From: Pterobdella sp. o SKG-2022 | Lineage: Eukaryota; Annelida; Clitellata; Hirudinida; Piscicolidae | Assembly (NCBI GenBank): GCA_964035795.1 | Contig: OZ038323.1 | Span: 1,535,172-1,599,171 of the forward strand | DNA length: 64,000 nt | Direction of reading: 5' to 3' | Part shown: positions 1 through 12,400 of the stretch, piece after piece | How the letters are laid out: every line of letters starts with the position of its first letter | How positions within the stretch are numbered: position 1 is the first letter of the stretch | Made by a program: the position numbers and the translations under genes | The notes under the pieces: model-generated | What the model saw: the letters and a program-made list of their open reading frames with translations, nothing else | What the model was told of the DNA's origin: nothing | Database searches by the model: none

Positions 1-1120
1 AGTCACTCCTCAACTTCAAGCATAAAGTGCTCACCATGAGACAACATCTTTTCCAAAATTATCTGAATGTTTGAGTTTTATTTTCTAACTAGAGTAATTT
101 TAGAGTAAATTGAAAATGATTAATAATTATATTTAGAGTTTTTTATTTAATGTATTCATATTGATGCAACTTCAGACAGTGTTGACCCATGAATAGGGTT
201 GATAGCAAATTTTTCATAGTTTTACACATTCGATAACTTGAGAAATATACCTACTGGTTTTTTATCGAAAATTGCAGGGCTTTTTGGGGTAATTAAACTG
301 CTATCAACCCCAGTTGCTAAAACATGGCAGTAGCTATCGGTCTGCAGGCATGCCGATAGCCTGCAGGCTATTCCTCTGCAAGAAAAACAAACATTTTTTA
401 GGGACATCTGATGTATCTTTTTTTATAAATTCAATTTTTCATCATTAAAAAAAGGAAGATTTTAGATACATTTATTTTTTTACAAAAAACTAAAATTTTT
501 GACAAATTCAACTTATAGACTGCAAGCTCTCCACCTACAAGAAATCTGACATTGTTTTTTCTAAATATTGCTCGATTTTGGAATATATAAATTATTATTA
601 AAATTTTGGAATAAATAATGTTAAATTAATATTTTGATGTTTATTTCAAATTTTATGCGTTATGATGACTCAATCGGACTAGTATTTTTTTTTTGCAGGC
701 AAATAGCTTGCAGTCTATCAGCATGCTTACCACTGCCCTGAAACATATACATGGGTATAATCTAATATGTTTAACTCTTCATACCATAAGCACATCTTTT
801 TCATAGGACCTACTTGACCACCCTTCCCCTCCCAGCGAGGTACTGAAATTCCTTCAACCACCACATCCCTCTATGTCTGTATTCATCTAATTTTTTTACC
901 TTATATAACAAGAGGTTATTTATCGTTTTCTCACAGTTCAAAGTTATAGCAATAATATTTACGTTTTATTTATCAATTATTTTATTGAAAAGTTATAATT
1001 ATTCTATAAAAAGCCAACGAATGAAAGAACCGAATGCGTTGGGAGGGGCGGAGTCATTGAATAGAGATGTCATAGGCTTTGATGATTCCATTATACTTAA
1101 TTCCCCATTCAATGGTGAGT
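1..1120. other. No gene recognised; AT-rich intergenic DNA
   Basis: I see no exon with homology or a convincing splice context here. The only local structure is a set of nested inverted repeats at about 333-371, including the 14-base palindrome TAGCCTGCAGGCTA at 358-371. A related TGCAG-rich stretch lies near 694-725. Confidence 0.5.
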
Positions 1121-1124
1121 ATCG

Positions 1125-1262
1125 TGTTGAAAGATACATTAATAAATTTAGTGCGCTTTTCCTTGTAGATCAAAGCGCTTGCTACTAATTCAATGTAACG
1201 AAAACACAGTGAGGAACAGGTACTAATTGTCAGCTTACGTGACATCGAACCCAATAACTAGA
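1125..1262 (-). mobile_element. tRNA-derived SINE copy, minus strand
   Basis: The reverse complement has a degraded tRNA-like B-box region (GGTTCGATGTC) followed by a body starting TTAGTACCTGTTCCTCACTG. It continues with GTTTTCGTTACATT and CGCTTTGATCTACAAG. The same body is seen at about 1845-1960 (minus) and 7957-8125 (plus), which shows a dispersed family. Boundaries are approximate because I only compared three copies by eye. Confidence 0.6.
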
Positions 1263-1844
1263 TAAAGAAATAATAATGAATAATTTTTACTACGCAGATG
1301 ACTTGGTTGTATATTCCGTTTTGACAGCCCTCAACACACCCCCCTAATCCTTCTATTTATTCTTTTCGTGTTCTAACTGCAAAAATGATTGTGTGAATGA
1401 ATCATATTTTGAAGTCCATTTATGTAGGTTTTAATTTTTTACTGATAACCATGAAACCTCTAAACCTTTTTGTAAATATTAAAAACTGATATTAAAATAT
1501 AGCTTCATTTTTATATGCTTTTACTTTTTGAAACATTTTATGCTAATAAAAATATTTGCTTTTTAATTTATTTCAAAAATTAGTTGCAAGACATGCAGGA
1601 AGTGGGTCCATGAGCGGTGTGCTGGGGTAAAGAAAGTTTTTTTGTAGGACAAATGGAAATTTCGAATGTAAGGTTTGTATAAATGTTTTAAATGAGAAAT
1701 AGTTGTTTGGGTGAGTTGAAAAGGGTGAAAAGTTATTTTTTATCTTGGAAACAAAAACAAATTTTTTTCTTTTTTTATCTACAAAATGAAACTGCATTTA
1801 AACTTTGGACAATTCAATGTAAGAGGATGCCAAGACAAATACAC

Positions 1845-1960
1845 GAAAATTAATGTACAAATTTAATGTAACGAAAACACTGTGGAACAGGTGCTAAGGA
1901 TCGGCCCACGCTGGATCGAACTCGGTATTTTAGATAAATAGTAAGCTATGCGAGTTACCG
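1845..1960 (-). mobile_element. tRNA-derived SINE copy, minus strand
   Basis: Reverse complement contains a tRNA-like head with B box GAGTTCGATCC, then the shared body TTAGCACCTGTTCCACAG and GTTTTCGTTACATT. It lacks the CGCTTTGATCT segment present in the other two copies, so it is probably truncated at its 3' end. Confidence 0.6.
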
Positions 1961-2229
1961 ATATCGTGATATAGTTTGATTTCTTTCACTTCAACTTTCT
2001 CGCTATATTAAACATGACTTGCTGATATAAAATGAATTGTTTGTAAAAAAACAAAATTCATTTAGCTGCATTCTTATTTGGTTATTTGAAGTCATGAAAA
2101 ATGTGCTATGAAGTGGAAGCAAGGGCATGCTCCATCGAGCACTTTTTTGCTCCACAAATTTTTCCAAGAATATACAAAATAAAGCAATGACCCTCAGTCC
2201 CCAGCAGCTTTTGAATCGGCAGAAGGTAC

Positions 2230-3115
2230 TGAGAATGCCTGGGCTTTCTTCTTTTTCTTCTTGTTCTTTTGAGAGGTCTTTTTCTTTTGGTAGTTATAAT
2301 ATTGGTTCATTAAATGGGAAGAATATGGAGTTGTGTGAAGAGTTTGTGAAGAGGGAGGTTGGTATTTGCTGTATCCAAGAAGTGAGGTGGAAATGCATGA
2401 GTTCAAAGTTTGTAGGTAGCTCAGGTAGTAGGTTCAAACTATGGTGGTCTAGTAATGAAGATAAGATAGGTGGTGTAGGAATATTAGTTAGAGACGATTT
2501 ATGTATGAATGTTGTGGAAATAAATAGGATATCAGATAGGGTAATAGTAGTGGAAATTATTTTTGGTAAAAAGGTAGTGAGAATAGTTTGCGCGTATGCC
2601 TCACAATGTGGAAGATCGATGAGTGAAAAAGAGAAGTTTTATGAAGAGATGGCAAGAGGGTGTAAAGTGGAAAATGCAAATTAAGTTTTGATTTGTTTAG
2701 GAGACTTCAATGGACACATTGGCAAGAGGTTGATAGGTTTGAAGGTGTTCATGGAGGTTTCGGAATAGGCAAGAGAAACTTGGAGGGTGAATTGCTCTTA
2801 AATTTTGTGTTGAAAAGGATCTGTGTGTAGGTAATAGTTGGTTCAAGAAAGTGGATAGTAGGAAGGTAACTTTTAATGGGGGGTGTAGTGGGACAAAAAT
2901 TGACTTTGTGTTGATGAAAAGGAGGCTAAGGAAGTTTCTGATGGATGTAAGGGTAATTGGAGATGAGCTTCAGCATAAGCTTTTGAAGGTAGTCTTAGAC
3001 AGAAGGTGGCTTAAAAATGTCCGAAGCAACTGTGCTAAAAAGGAATATCGCACAAAAGTGTGGAAACTTTTGAACGAAGATATCAAAACAAAATTTTCAG
3101 AAAAAATGAAACATA
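2230..3115 (+). mobile_element. Degenerate LINE fragment, AP-endonuclease domain (same family as 9466-12760)
   Basis: Translation of 2280-2680 gives the N-terminal half of an exonuclease-endonuclease-phosphatase domain: an N-x-GSL start, CCIQEVRW, GGVGILVRDD and ICAYAS-like blocks. GDFNGHIGK follows at about 2700 in another frame. After further frame changes come KIDFVLMKRR and a RWLKNVR to VWKLLNEDIK linker. The order matches the intact-looking domain at 9700-10440, so this is an inactivated copy with at least two frameshifts. No reverse transcriptase follows; a different LINE begins near 3120. Confidence 0.75.
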
Positions 3116-3119
3116 CAAA

Positions 3120-5500
3120 TAATAACAACAGTACACAAAATTTCCTCATCGAACCAAAATATGCCGACGATATCGCCTGGATCACAATATCAAAACATGA
3201 AGTTGAATGCGTCAAAGCAAATATCCCCAACCAACTACTAAAATACAAACTACAAACCAATAAAAACAAGACTGAAGAAATTTACCATCCCCAACAACAA
3301 CTCACAACCTCACTGGACAAAATGCAGAATACTAGGAAGCTTTATATACACAACTACAGACATTGAAAACAGAAAAATAATAACAATAAATAGAATAAAT
3401 AGACATAGTAAAATATTCAAAAGTAAAATTATAAGCACCAAACACAAAACTAGAATACTTAAGGCATAGGCTGAAAGTGTCTTCCTTTACAACAGTGAAT
3501 TATGGGCCTTGACTCAAACACTAGAAGACAAAATACAGTATAAATCAAAAGTCAGTAGACAACTTTAAATTTCAACATAAAGATGAAATTAAGCTATTTA
3601 AAGTTATTTAAATAATTTCACATTTATATGTGTTGTTAAAAATCATGTATTAAACAATTTTCAACTTCAAAAGGTTTGAAAATTTTGATGATGAATAGTA
3701 AAGCAATAAAAACCATAAAATTGAGATTTATGTAATTGGGGGGTCGTCATCTTTTAATCTTATTTACTCTAAATGTTTAAGCGATGGGCTGTAAAATAAT
3801 ACAGCATTTGAAAGGTATATAAATACCTTAACTGACAGTTCCGAAAAATTTTTTAAATTTCTGAAAGACTTTTCTATACAACTGAACTAGAGCAAAGATT
3901 GTTGCCTTAAGGGGAGAAGGCTACACCATCCGTGAAATCGCAGAAAAGCTAGAAGTGAGTAAGTCAAGAGTTGATGAATTCCTTAAAGGTTATAAAACAA
4001 AAGACGATTTGGTTCAAAAGTCGCGCACGGGTCGTCCAAGAGTAACAACAGAGCGAGAAAATCGATATCTGAAACGACTGAGTCTTGAAAATCGGTTTTC
4101 TACTCTCAGTCAGCTGCAACAAAATATTGAAAATATTACGTCTTTTCTCCCCTCTGTCTTCAAAATAAATAGATGTTTAAATGAAGTCGGTTTGAATACT
4201 TATAGGCCAAGAAGAAAGCTTTTAATAACACAAGTTCAAAAAGTTATAAAGTTTAAATGGGCAAATGATCACTGTAATTGGACTTTTGAAGACTGCAAAT
4301 CAGTTATATAGTCGAATGAGTGTTCCATCAACTTCATTACATAAACAAATTGATAAAAAGAAGAAAAGAAGAAGAGCTTGAGCCAGCTTGTATAACCTCG
4401 ACAGTGAAACATGGTGGAGGCTCAGTAATGGTATGGGGGTGCATGGCGTCAGCAGGAGTCGGTACTTTGGTAGTTATCGAGGGAAGTTAAAATTCTTTGA
4501 AATATATTGATATACTTAACAATAATCTACATAAATCAAGTCATAAATTCATTCTACAGCAAGATAATGCTTCTTGCCATAAATGTGCAGCAACCAGGAA
4601 GTAGCTTGAGGACGCTGAAATTGATGTGATGGAGTGGCCCTCACAGTCCGCCGACATGAACTTTTAGAACATGTATGGGGGATCTTAAAAAAAGCTTTTC
4701 AATGAAAAATCCATCTTCTAAGCATGCGTTAAAACAATATTTATTAAAAGAATGGGAAAAAATCACTTCTCTCCAATGCCAGCGACTTGTTGACAACATG
4801 CCTGCGCGAATTGGATGTTTGATAAAGGCGAAAGGACTCTGTACAAAATATTAATTATATAAAAAAAATTTGTGCAAAAAATTTTTTCAAAGCGCTTTAT
4901 AACATCTGAATAAAGTGTATATTTAATGTTATTTATACATATATTTTTTAATTACCAATAATTCTATGAATTAAATAAATTTATTATCTCTTGTTTGTAT
5001 TTTAAAAATATATAAAAATTATATTTTCATATGTTATTAATTTGAATAAAATAATTCAATTAGAAATATAAGTTTTCTCAAAAATAGTGACCTTTAGGGG
5101 TTGTCCACTGACTTTTGATTTATACTGTAGATGCTGTCCAGCGCAAACTACTCCGCTACATACTGAATATCCACTGGCCAAAAACTATCAACAACCACAA
5201 TCTTTACAAAATAACCAAAACAGACACACCATGGAGCACTCAAATCAAAAAGAGACGCCTTAGCTGAGTAGGGCATTTACTGAGACTGCCAGAGGAAACC
5301 CGCTGGTAAAGCGCTACGAGAAGACTTAAAGCCTGAGAAACGAAAGCAAGGAAGACCTACCCTCACGTGGTGGCAAACAATAAAAAAAGATTTAGGTCTC
5401 CACATAGAAGTTGACTGGAACGAACCATCACCAGTACTCCACAAACTGGAGGAAATATGCAGAGATAAAAAGAAGTAGAGAAAAATCGTATATCACGTGA
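3120..5500 (+). mobile_element. LINE reverse-transcriptase remnant split by a Tc1-like insertion
   Basis: Before the insertion (3120-3533) translation shows a reverse-transcriptase block with YADDIAW and KTEEIYH. It is followed by ENRKI, TRILKA and a degraded FLYNSELW, which resembles the FLYGSETW region of LINE ORF2. After the insertion (5130-5480) the same kind of C-terminus resumes: DAVQRKLLRYIL, GHLLRLPEE, GRPTLTWWQTIKKDLGL and DWNEPSP, again with stops and frameshifts. The two halves are separated by the DNA transposon at 3536-5127. I infer one element interrupted after it had inserted. The clade is not assigned. Confidence 0.7.
3536..5127 (+). mobile_element. Tc1/mariner-like DNA transposon, inactivated
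   Basis: The element begins CAGTATAAATCAAAAGTCAG at 3536, and the inverted form of the same sequence ends at 5127. The matching terminal repeats run for about 28 bases with one mismatch. A TA dinucleotide flanks each end (3534-3535 and 5128-5129), the usual Tc1 target duplication. Inside, 3895-4311 encodes a helix-turn-helix N-terminus (GYTIREIAEKLEVS, then GRPRVTTE). It continues to WTFEDCKSVI, where a stop replaces the expected Trp. Later pieces in shifted frames include GGGSVMVWGCMASAG, QQDNASCH and EWPSQSADMN, which match the transposase catalytic core. Several stops and frameshifts make it non-autonomous. Confidence 0.9.
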
Positions 5501-5880
5501 CGCCTATAAACATAAGATAACACGACTATGTATATAGGGAACATTATAGATGGCGGCGAAAGAAATAAGCAAGCTGTTTCACGAAGGTTAGGGCTGGGAT
5601 CAAAGTCATTGAACAGTATGCCTTCTATGTTATGTGGTGAAAGACACACATGGAATATCAAAGAACAAATTTATAAAATGTCAAGCTTGTCATGACGTAT
5701 GGCTCAAAAAATAGGGTGGTAATATCTATTCATAATCATATTCATTCTATGTAAAGCCCATTTTTCTCAGCAGAGGTTAGGGCTTTTTTGAAAACAGTTT
5801 TCTTCCACGTAAGGCGGAAGTGTGGGTCGATTTCCGTCAAATTGAGCTTTGTCCGATCTTTCTTTAGCAATTGAAAAAAG
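5500..5880. other. No feature recognised
   Basis: Short unexplained stretch between two LINE remnants. I see no convincing exon or structured repeat. Confidence 0.4.
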
Positions 5881-6230
5881 TATTTTGAGAAAAGCAGAAA
5901 AACGGATGCTTCGAATGATGTGGGCTGTGCAGCTACCTGATGGTGTAGGTACAAAGAAGTTAATGGTTAGATTGGGGTTGGATAATTGATTGTTGAAGTT
6001 TTAGACATAGAAGTTTGAGATGGCTGAGTCATTCGTAAGAAAAAATGATGTAGATTGGGTTAAGCAGGCGTGGAGGCTCAAAGTTCAAAGAACTAGAGGA
6101 AAGAGAAGGCCAAGGTTAGCTTGAAAAAGTATGATGGAAAATCCTTGTCGTGGGCTTGGGTTAGGTTTTAAAGATGCATACGATAGGATGAAACAGATAT
6201 ACAAGTTTTTTTGGAAAAAGAAAAGATGCC
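5880..6230 (+). mobile_element. LINE ORF2 3'-end fragment
   Basis: In shifting frames the translation reads KAEKRMLRMMWAVQL, then EKNDVDWVKQAW, GKRRPRLAWKSMMENP-like and GLGFKDAYDRM. This is the typical LINE C-terminal pattern (a conserved Arg-rich block, DWVK, GRPRxTW, and Asp-Arg near the end). Stops occur within it, so it is a dead 3' fragment. No 5' part of the same copy is visible. Confidence 0.6.
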
Positions 6231-6460
6231 GACTGTAATATAATGTTTCTAAACATTTTGGTTCTAAGCCGATATTTGAGTGTTTCTTCATTTATCTTTT
6301 ATTTTTTCTAAATTCTCACAAAAATTGAGTAATTGAAATACGAATAAGTATTTTTTTAAAAATCAAAAACTCTACACAAACAAAAGTTTTTATCGAGTTC
6401 GTTTTTAAATGCATTTGCAAAAAGAATGTAAGCTTGCAAAATATCTTCAATGTTGTAAAT

Positions 6461-9400
6461 ATGGCTTTTGATGCAAACAGATTAGCGAAAGAGACTGTGC
6501 GCAAAAATCTGGTGCGTTTGAAAGGAAAGCAGACAAGCGATGTTGTTGTCTCCATGCTGCACAACTTACCCTATCTGTGCAAGGGTTCTCCAGTTTTCGG
6601 GTTTATAAAATTTTTCGATACTTTGTTTCAAAAAATTGAAAGCATTTTATGGTATAAAGTGATGACAAGGAAGCATGGGTGATACTGAAGTTGAATGGAG
6701 TGGATGCTGTGGTTCAAAAGGGTCCTTCATGTGGGTTGACTGCTCTTCTGATGGCTCTCAAGATGACCCATGCAGGTCTGTGTTGTGAGGTGTTTTGAGT
6801 GGGATTATATGTGTTGCAGGGTTTTGTAGCCTAGATCATATATGAATGTTTCAGTTCATTTTTAGATGTTTTTTTCAGTTCAAGCATGTTTCTAATCAAA
6901 TTTGTACTAACCATATAGAACAAAACTTGACAGTGTCAGAAAAGACTGATGAAGAAATGATGAATGCTATTTTGCAAACAGCCATTGAAATGCACTTCAC
7001 AAAGATGGGGGAAATGTTTTCAAGTTGGTCATAAAGTGTTTTCATCTTCATTGAATAAACATCATTCAAATGACAGTTATGATTTTATATACAGCCACAA
7101 GACTCAGAAATACCATGGTTGCATTCACTTTTGATTACACACCAGATCTCAGAGTTTAAGCCATTCTCATTTCCACATTAAATGTTTTAAACATATATAT
7201 AACGTTCTCAATCATAAACTCCACCACCACAAACACCTCTAATGAAAAATGGGAATTAAATCTTGAAAACTATTCCCATCAGCATCCAACCTGCACAAGT
7301 TGTGTCAACACTTCACCGCACCTAGCAAGGTGCCTGCTTGCCTGTTTGTTTGTGGGCTTGTTTGATTATATTTTTCTTCGTTTTTTTCTGCATTTTTCTT
7401 ACTTCATTAACATTTCGTTATATTTTTTTCATAATCAAATAAAAAGTTGATTTATTTATTAATCGACTAAATATTGTAAATTAATATATTCCACCTATAA
7501 TTATGATTAATTTTCGTAATTAATTCAAATTTCCTTGAAGTTTAATTAAGTTTAAAATTTTGCAAACTTACATTATCAAATATCAAATATAAGCCAACCA
7601 CAAACTAAATAACATTGTAATTAATGAAGATTCAAGCTAACTGTTAAAAGAAGTCATTGTATTTTTAAATATACAAGCTAGCATATTATGATTACCTTTA
7701 GAAAATTTAGCCTATGTTGTATTAAATTTATTTTTAATGACTTCAAAAATGTAATCTTCATGTGGTTATAATGGCTACCTTGCAGCCCCTGCTACTTTGT
7801 TGTGATCAAGGGCATGAAACTCGTTTACTCATCCTTCTCTCCATCCTCTCCAACAGACCTGTTCTCATACCGTCTGTTACTCTTTGGACATCGTCCTCGT
7901 TCTCATTTATTATTTCCGTGGTCATTATTAATGTTGATGCTAAATGATCAGTATTGGCCCGTATAGCTCAGCTGGTAGAGCATTAGACTAATTATCTGAA
8001 GTTACTGGGTTTGATCCCGTGTGGGCCTACAATTAGCACCTGTTTCATAGTGTGTTTTCGCTACATTAAATTTCTAGCAAACGCTTTGATCTATAAGAAA
8101 AATCGTTTTATAAACACCGCATAACGCTACATATCATCATAATGTTCACATGGAAGGTACGACAAAGATAACAACAACGAGCCATGCACCAGAGCAGGAA
8201 CCAAAGCTCACTGGGCCCTTATCCATGGTACCTTTATTATCAGTATAACTACTGTCATCAGATTTTATAATAATTTTTTTATCATTGTTTTAATTATCAT
8301 CAAAAGTGGTATTTAAGAGTGAGGTTTGAACTAGATGTAAAGCATTTTTAAAAAAATTTGGATCAATGACTAAAACTAGTGTGTGCTTTAGTTCTGTAAT
8401 GAGGAGATGTATCAAAAAAGTCATTTAATTTCAAAATAAATGATTTAAAAAAGAATTTTAGCTGTAAGTTGAATGTGGTATCACATAGTGTCAAAAGTTC
8501 TCAATTTGGTTAGGACTGTATGAAATTGTAAAGAAAAGCATTTTAGAATAAGAATTAATATGACCAGTCTCAATGTAGTGGGGATCAAACCATCTTTAAA
8601 ATAATGGCATCCATTAGTTTCTCTTTAGGATGATTGGCACCACATTCAGGCCTTGTGGTAGTGACGTCATCTCAACGACCAGAACCACTGCAGCTACATT
8701 GCCAACCACACCACCAACTTCACTATGTACACATGCTTAATAATCATAACGATATCAATACTAATAATAATAATTATTATTATAAAAACAAAGACATAAA
8801 TGATACTAATGTGATTGCTCATAAAAATGAAATCGATGATAAGGGTGATAGATGTAGAAGGGAGGATGCTAATGATAACGATGATGATGCTGTTAATAAA
8901 TTGCTGAGATGGATTTTTGCTAATAACAACAATGATAAAAAATTGAAAGAACATATAGAAAAACATCAAAAAGGTATAAACGACAATAATATCAATAAAA
9001 TTGACACTGTTAGTGATAATAACCTGGAAAACAGGGGTGATAAGTTTGATGACTCATGCCGTGGTTATGAGTTGTTCGTGGTGGCCAGCCAATCAAAAAG
9101 CATCAGGCCTCAACTATGGAGGTACGTTTGAGTATCATCATCATCACCGTCTTTTGTTGATGAAGATGGCATTATTTTATTTGAACTACTATCTTTGGTT
9201 AGCAACCAAACATGTTCTGCTGGTTGCGACATTTGATTGTCAAAAAGTTATTTTTTCTGCTTTCTGGACACGGCCTGTTTTAATTTTTATCTAAACTATT
9301 TTAGAATTTCATTATAAAAGCTTTAACTTAATTTTTTTCAAGTTTTCGAAATTTTTTTTATTTTCGATCGTAAGTTTATACGTTATACGTTAGCGATATT

Positions 9401-12400
9401 TTAAAAAAACTGTAGTATTTATCTAATTAACTTATATTTATTTCGAAATACTTTTTACGTAAAAAATGTCATACTCTAGAGATTTTTTGTTAAGTTTATT
9501 CCATAATACTATTCCTCCCTCGCGTCAAGTGAAACGCCGAGTTTTTTATTTAAAAATTAGGAGTAATATATATAATAGTAATAGGTTAAATAAGAATATC
9601 AATAACTACAGTAAGAGTTTCAAAAATAATTGTAGGTCCAGCCAGAAAAAAGAAGAAAAATCTGTAAAAGAGTGATCGAAAAGAAGGGCATCCTTCAAGA
9701 AAAACTGCCACAAAGTTAATGAAAGTCTTTTTCGAGTCGGATCTTTAAATGTTGGTTCGATGAGAGGTAAGGCTTCTGAAGTGGGGGAAACCATGTCGAG
9801 GAGGAGAGTCGATCTGTGTTGTTTACAAGAGACTCGTTGGAAGACCAACCTTAAACTTATTGCAGGCAGAGACTCTCGATATAAGTATCTTGGTTGTGGG
9901 AATGATGAGGGCACTTGTGGTGTAGGAATTCTACTGGCTGAGAAGTGGTGGGAGAAAGTGTTTGAAGTGATTAGAGTCTTAGATAGAATCATTCTCATTC
10001 AAATGGTAATTAGATCAGTTGTGTTTGTTTTTGTGAGTGCTTATGCACCTCAAGCTAACCTTAGTGAGAGTGTAAAAGATCAATTCTATTATGCGCTTCA
10101 ATCCACCATAGCTAGAGTTTCATCTTCGGAACAGCTAATCATAAGTGGAGACTGGAATGGGCATATAGGATCACACTCTACTGCTTTTGAGGATGTGCAT
10201 AGTGGACAGGCTTTGGGAAAAAGAAACCATGAAGGTGAAAGACTGCTGGAAGTTGCTATTGCCAATGAGCTGGTTGTTGGTAACTCCAGGTTCAAGGAGA
10301 AATTTGAACATCTGGTTACATACCAGTCAGGAGATTGTAAAAGCCAAATTGACTACATATTGTATAAAAGAAGTTTTAGAAAAATGGTATCTAATGTGAA
10401 AGTCATTGTTGGGGAGGAGTGTGCAACACAGCATAGACTGGTGGTTGGTGACTCATGCCAACCCCAAAAGAAGGTTTGTTCTTCCTACAAAAAACTGGAA
10501 GCTAAGAGACTTTGGAAATCAAGTTGAATTTTCTAATTTTTTTAATGCATTAATCCAAGGAAACGAAACTGGTAAAACTTTGGATGAACGTTGGAAGTAC
10601 CTGAAAAACAATTTGATTAATGCTACAAAACAGGTTTGTGGAGTCTCTGCAAAACATACCTGGAAGAGGCAGACTTGGTGGTGGAATGACAAGGTGCAGC
10701 AAGCTGTGTCCCCCAAACGCAAATGTTTCAAAGTATGGAAAGCAGGAGAAGACAGACATGCTTATCAGGCGGCTAAACGTGCATCCAACCTTGCTGTACA
10801 CATAACCAAAACTGATGCTGAGAAGATTGCGTTCAAAAAATCAATCCCAGATCTGTTGAGATATATCGACTGGCTAAGCAAATGCGGCGAGAGAACCAGG
10901 ACGTCATTGGGGATAAACCGGTGAGAAATAATAATGGCCAAATGTTCCTGAATGTTGATTCCAAAAAAGAGGCGTGGAGAGAGCATTATATGCACCTTCT
11001 CAATGTGGAGTTTTCATCGAATCCAGGTGGTTTGTCCGAAGTCTATCCCGTGGAAGGTCCCAGCGAACCTATCACTACAGCAATGGTTAGAAAGGCCATT
11101 AATAAGATGGGAAAGCAGCGGGTTCTTCAGGTGGTGTTGCTGAAGTGCTCAAGGCAGCAGGTTCAGGTGGTGCTAGTATGATTCGAGATCTCATTGAAGA
11201 CATCATCTTTGAGAACCGTATACCGTCTGAGTGGCAGGAAAGTCACATAGTCAGTGTATATAAGGGTAAAGGTGATGCTTAAACAGGTATAACTATAGGG
11301 GTTTGAAGTTAATTGATCAGGTTATGAAGGTTTTGGAAGGTTTTATCAGACAGAGAATGGTGATCAACGATATGCAATGTGGTTTTATGCAAGGTCGGGG
11401 TACAACTGATGCCATATTTATCCTCCGTCAGTTACAGGAAAAGCATCTGGTTGCTGGTAAGCCCCTCTACTTAGCATTCATTGATTTGGAGAAAGCCTTT
11501 GACAGAGTGCCACGAGAAGTGATTTGGTGGAGTATGCGTAAATTGAAAATTGATGAATGGCTTGTGAGAATTGTACAATCCATGTACAAGGAAGTGAGAA
11601 GTAGGGTGAGAGTTGGTGATGAGTATAGCAACTCGTTTGATGTTCGAGTAGGTGTCCATCAAGGTTCTGTTCTTAGTCCATTACTTTTTGTTATTGTGCT
11701 GGAAGCTTTATCTATGGAGTTACGTACAGGTTGCCTTTGGGAGATCTTGTATGCTGACGAATTAATGGTAAGTGCTCAGTCCATGGATGAACTATTAGTG
11801 AAATTGAGAACCTGGAGATCGGAGATGGAAAAAAAGGGGTTGAGGGTGAATATGGGTAAGACAAAGCTAATGGTTTCTGGTTCGAACCTTGATGTGTTGA
11901 GAAAATCTGGGAAGTATCCTTGTGGTGTATGCCAAGCAGGCATGGGTAGAAATGCTATTCAGTGTGGAGGCTGCAGGCAATGGGTACACAAGAAATGCCT
12001 GCATAAAAGGCCTTCTAACTTCGGATCTTAACTTCCGATGCGCTCGTTGCCTTGGTACAGCACGGCCTGTTGATGGGAGATTAGTGAAGGAAGTGATGAT
12101 TGGTGATGAAAAACTGGAAGTTGTCCCAGAGTTCTGCTATCTTGGAGATGTGTTATCTGCAGGTGGTGGATGTAAGCTTGCTTAAATAACACGTTGTAAG
12201 GGTGCCTAGGCTAAATTTCACCAACTTCTTTCACTCTTTGCTAATCGTCATTTATTATTATTGACCAGAAGCCGTGTCTATTCAACTTGTTTCAGAAGAC
12301 CTATGTTACATGCCGCTGAAACATGGTCCGTGACAGTTTCCACATTGAACCGCCTTAGACGAAAGGACCTTGCCATGATTCGCTGAATGTGCAACATCAA

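Noticed and set aside
7957..8029. Functional tRNA-Ile gene
   Set aside because: The cloverleaf is good but it is fused to a body shared with two other dispersed copies and lies in an intron, so a SINE head is the better reading.
8727..9034. An intron removing the Asn-rich part of the ACTMAP exon
   Set aside because: GT and AG are present, but the 308-base removal breaks the reading frame into ELFVVASQ.
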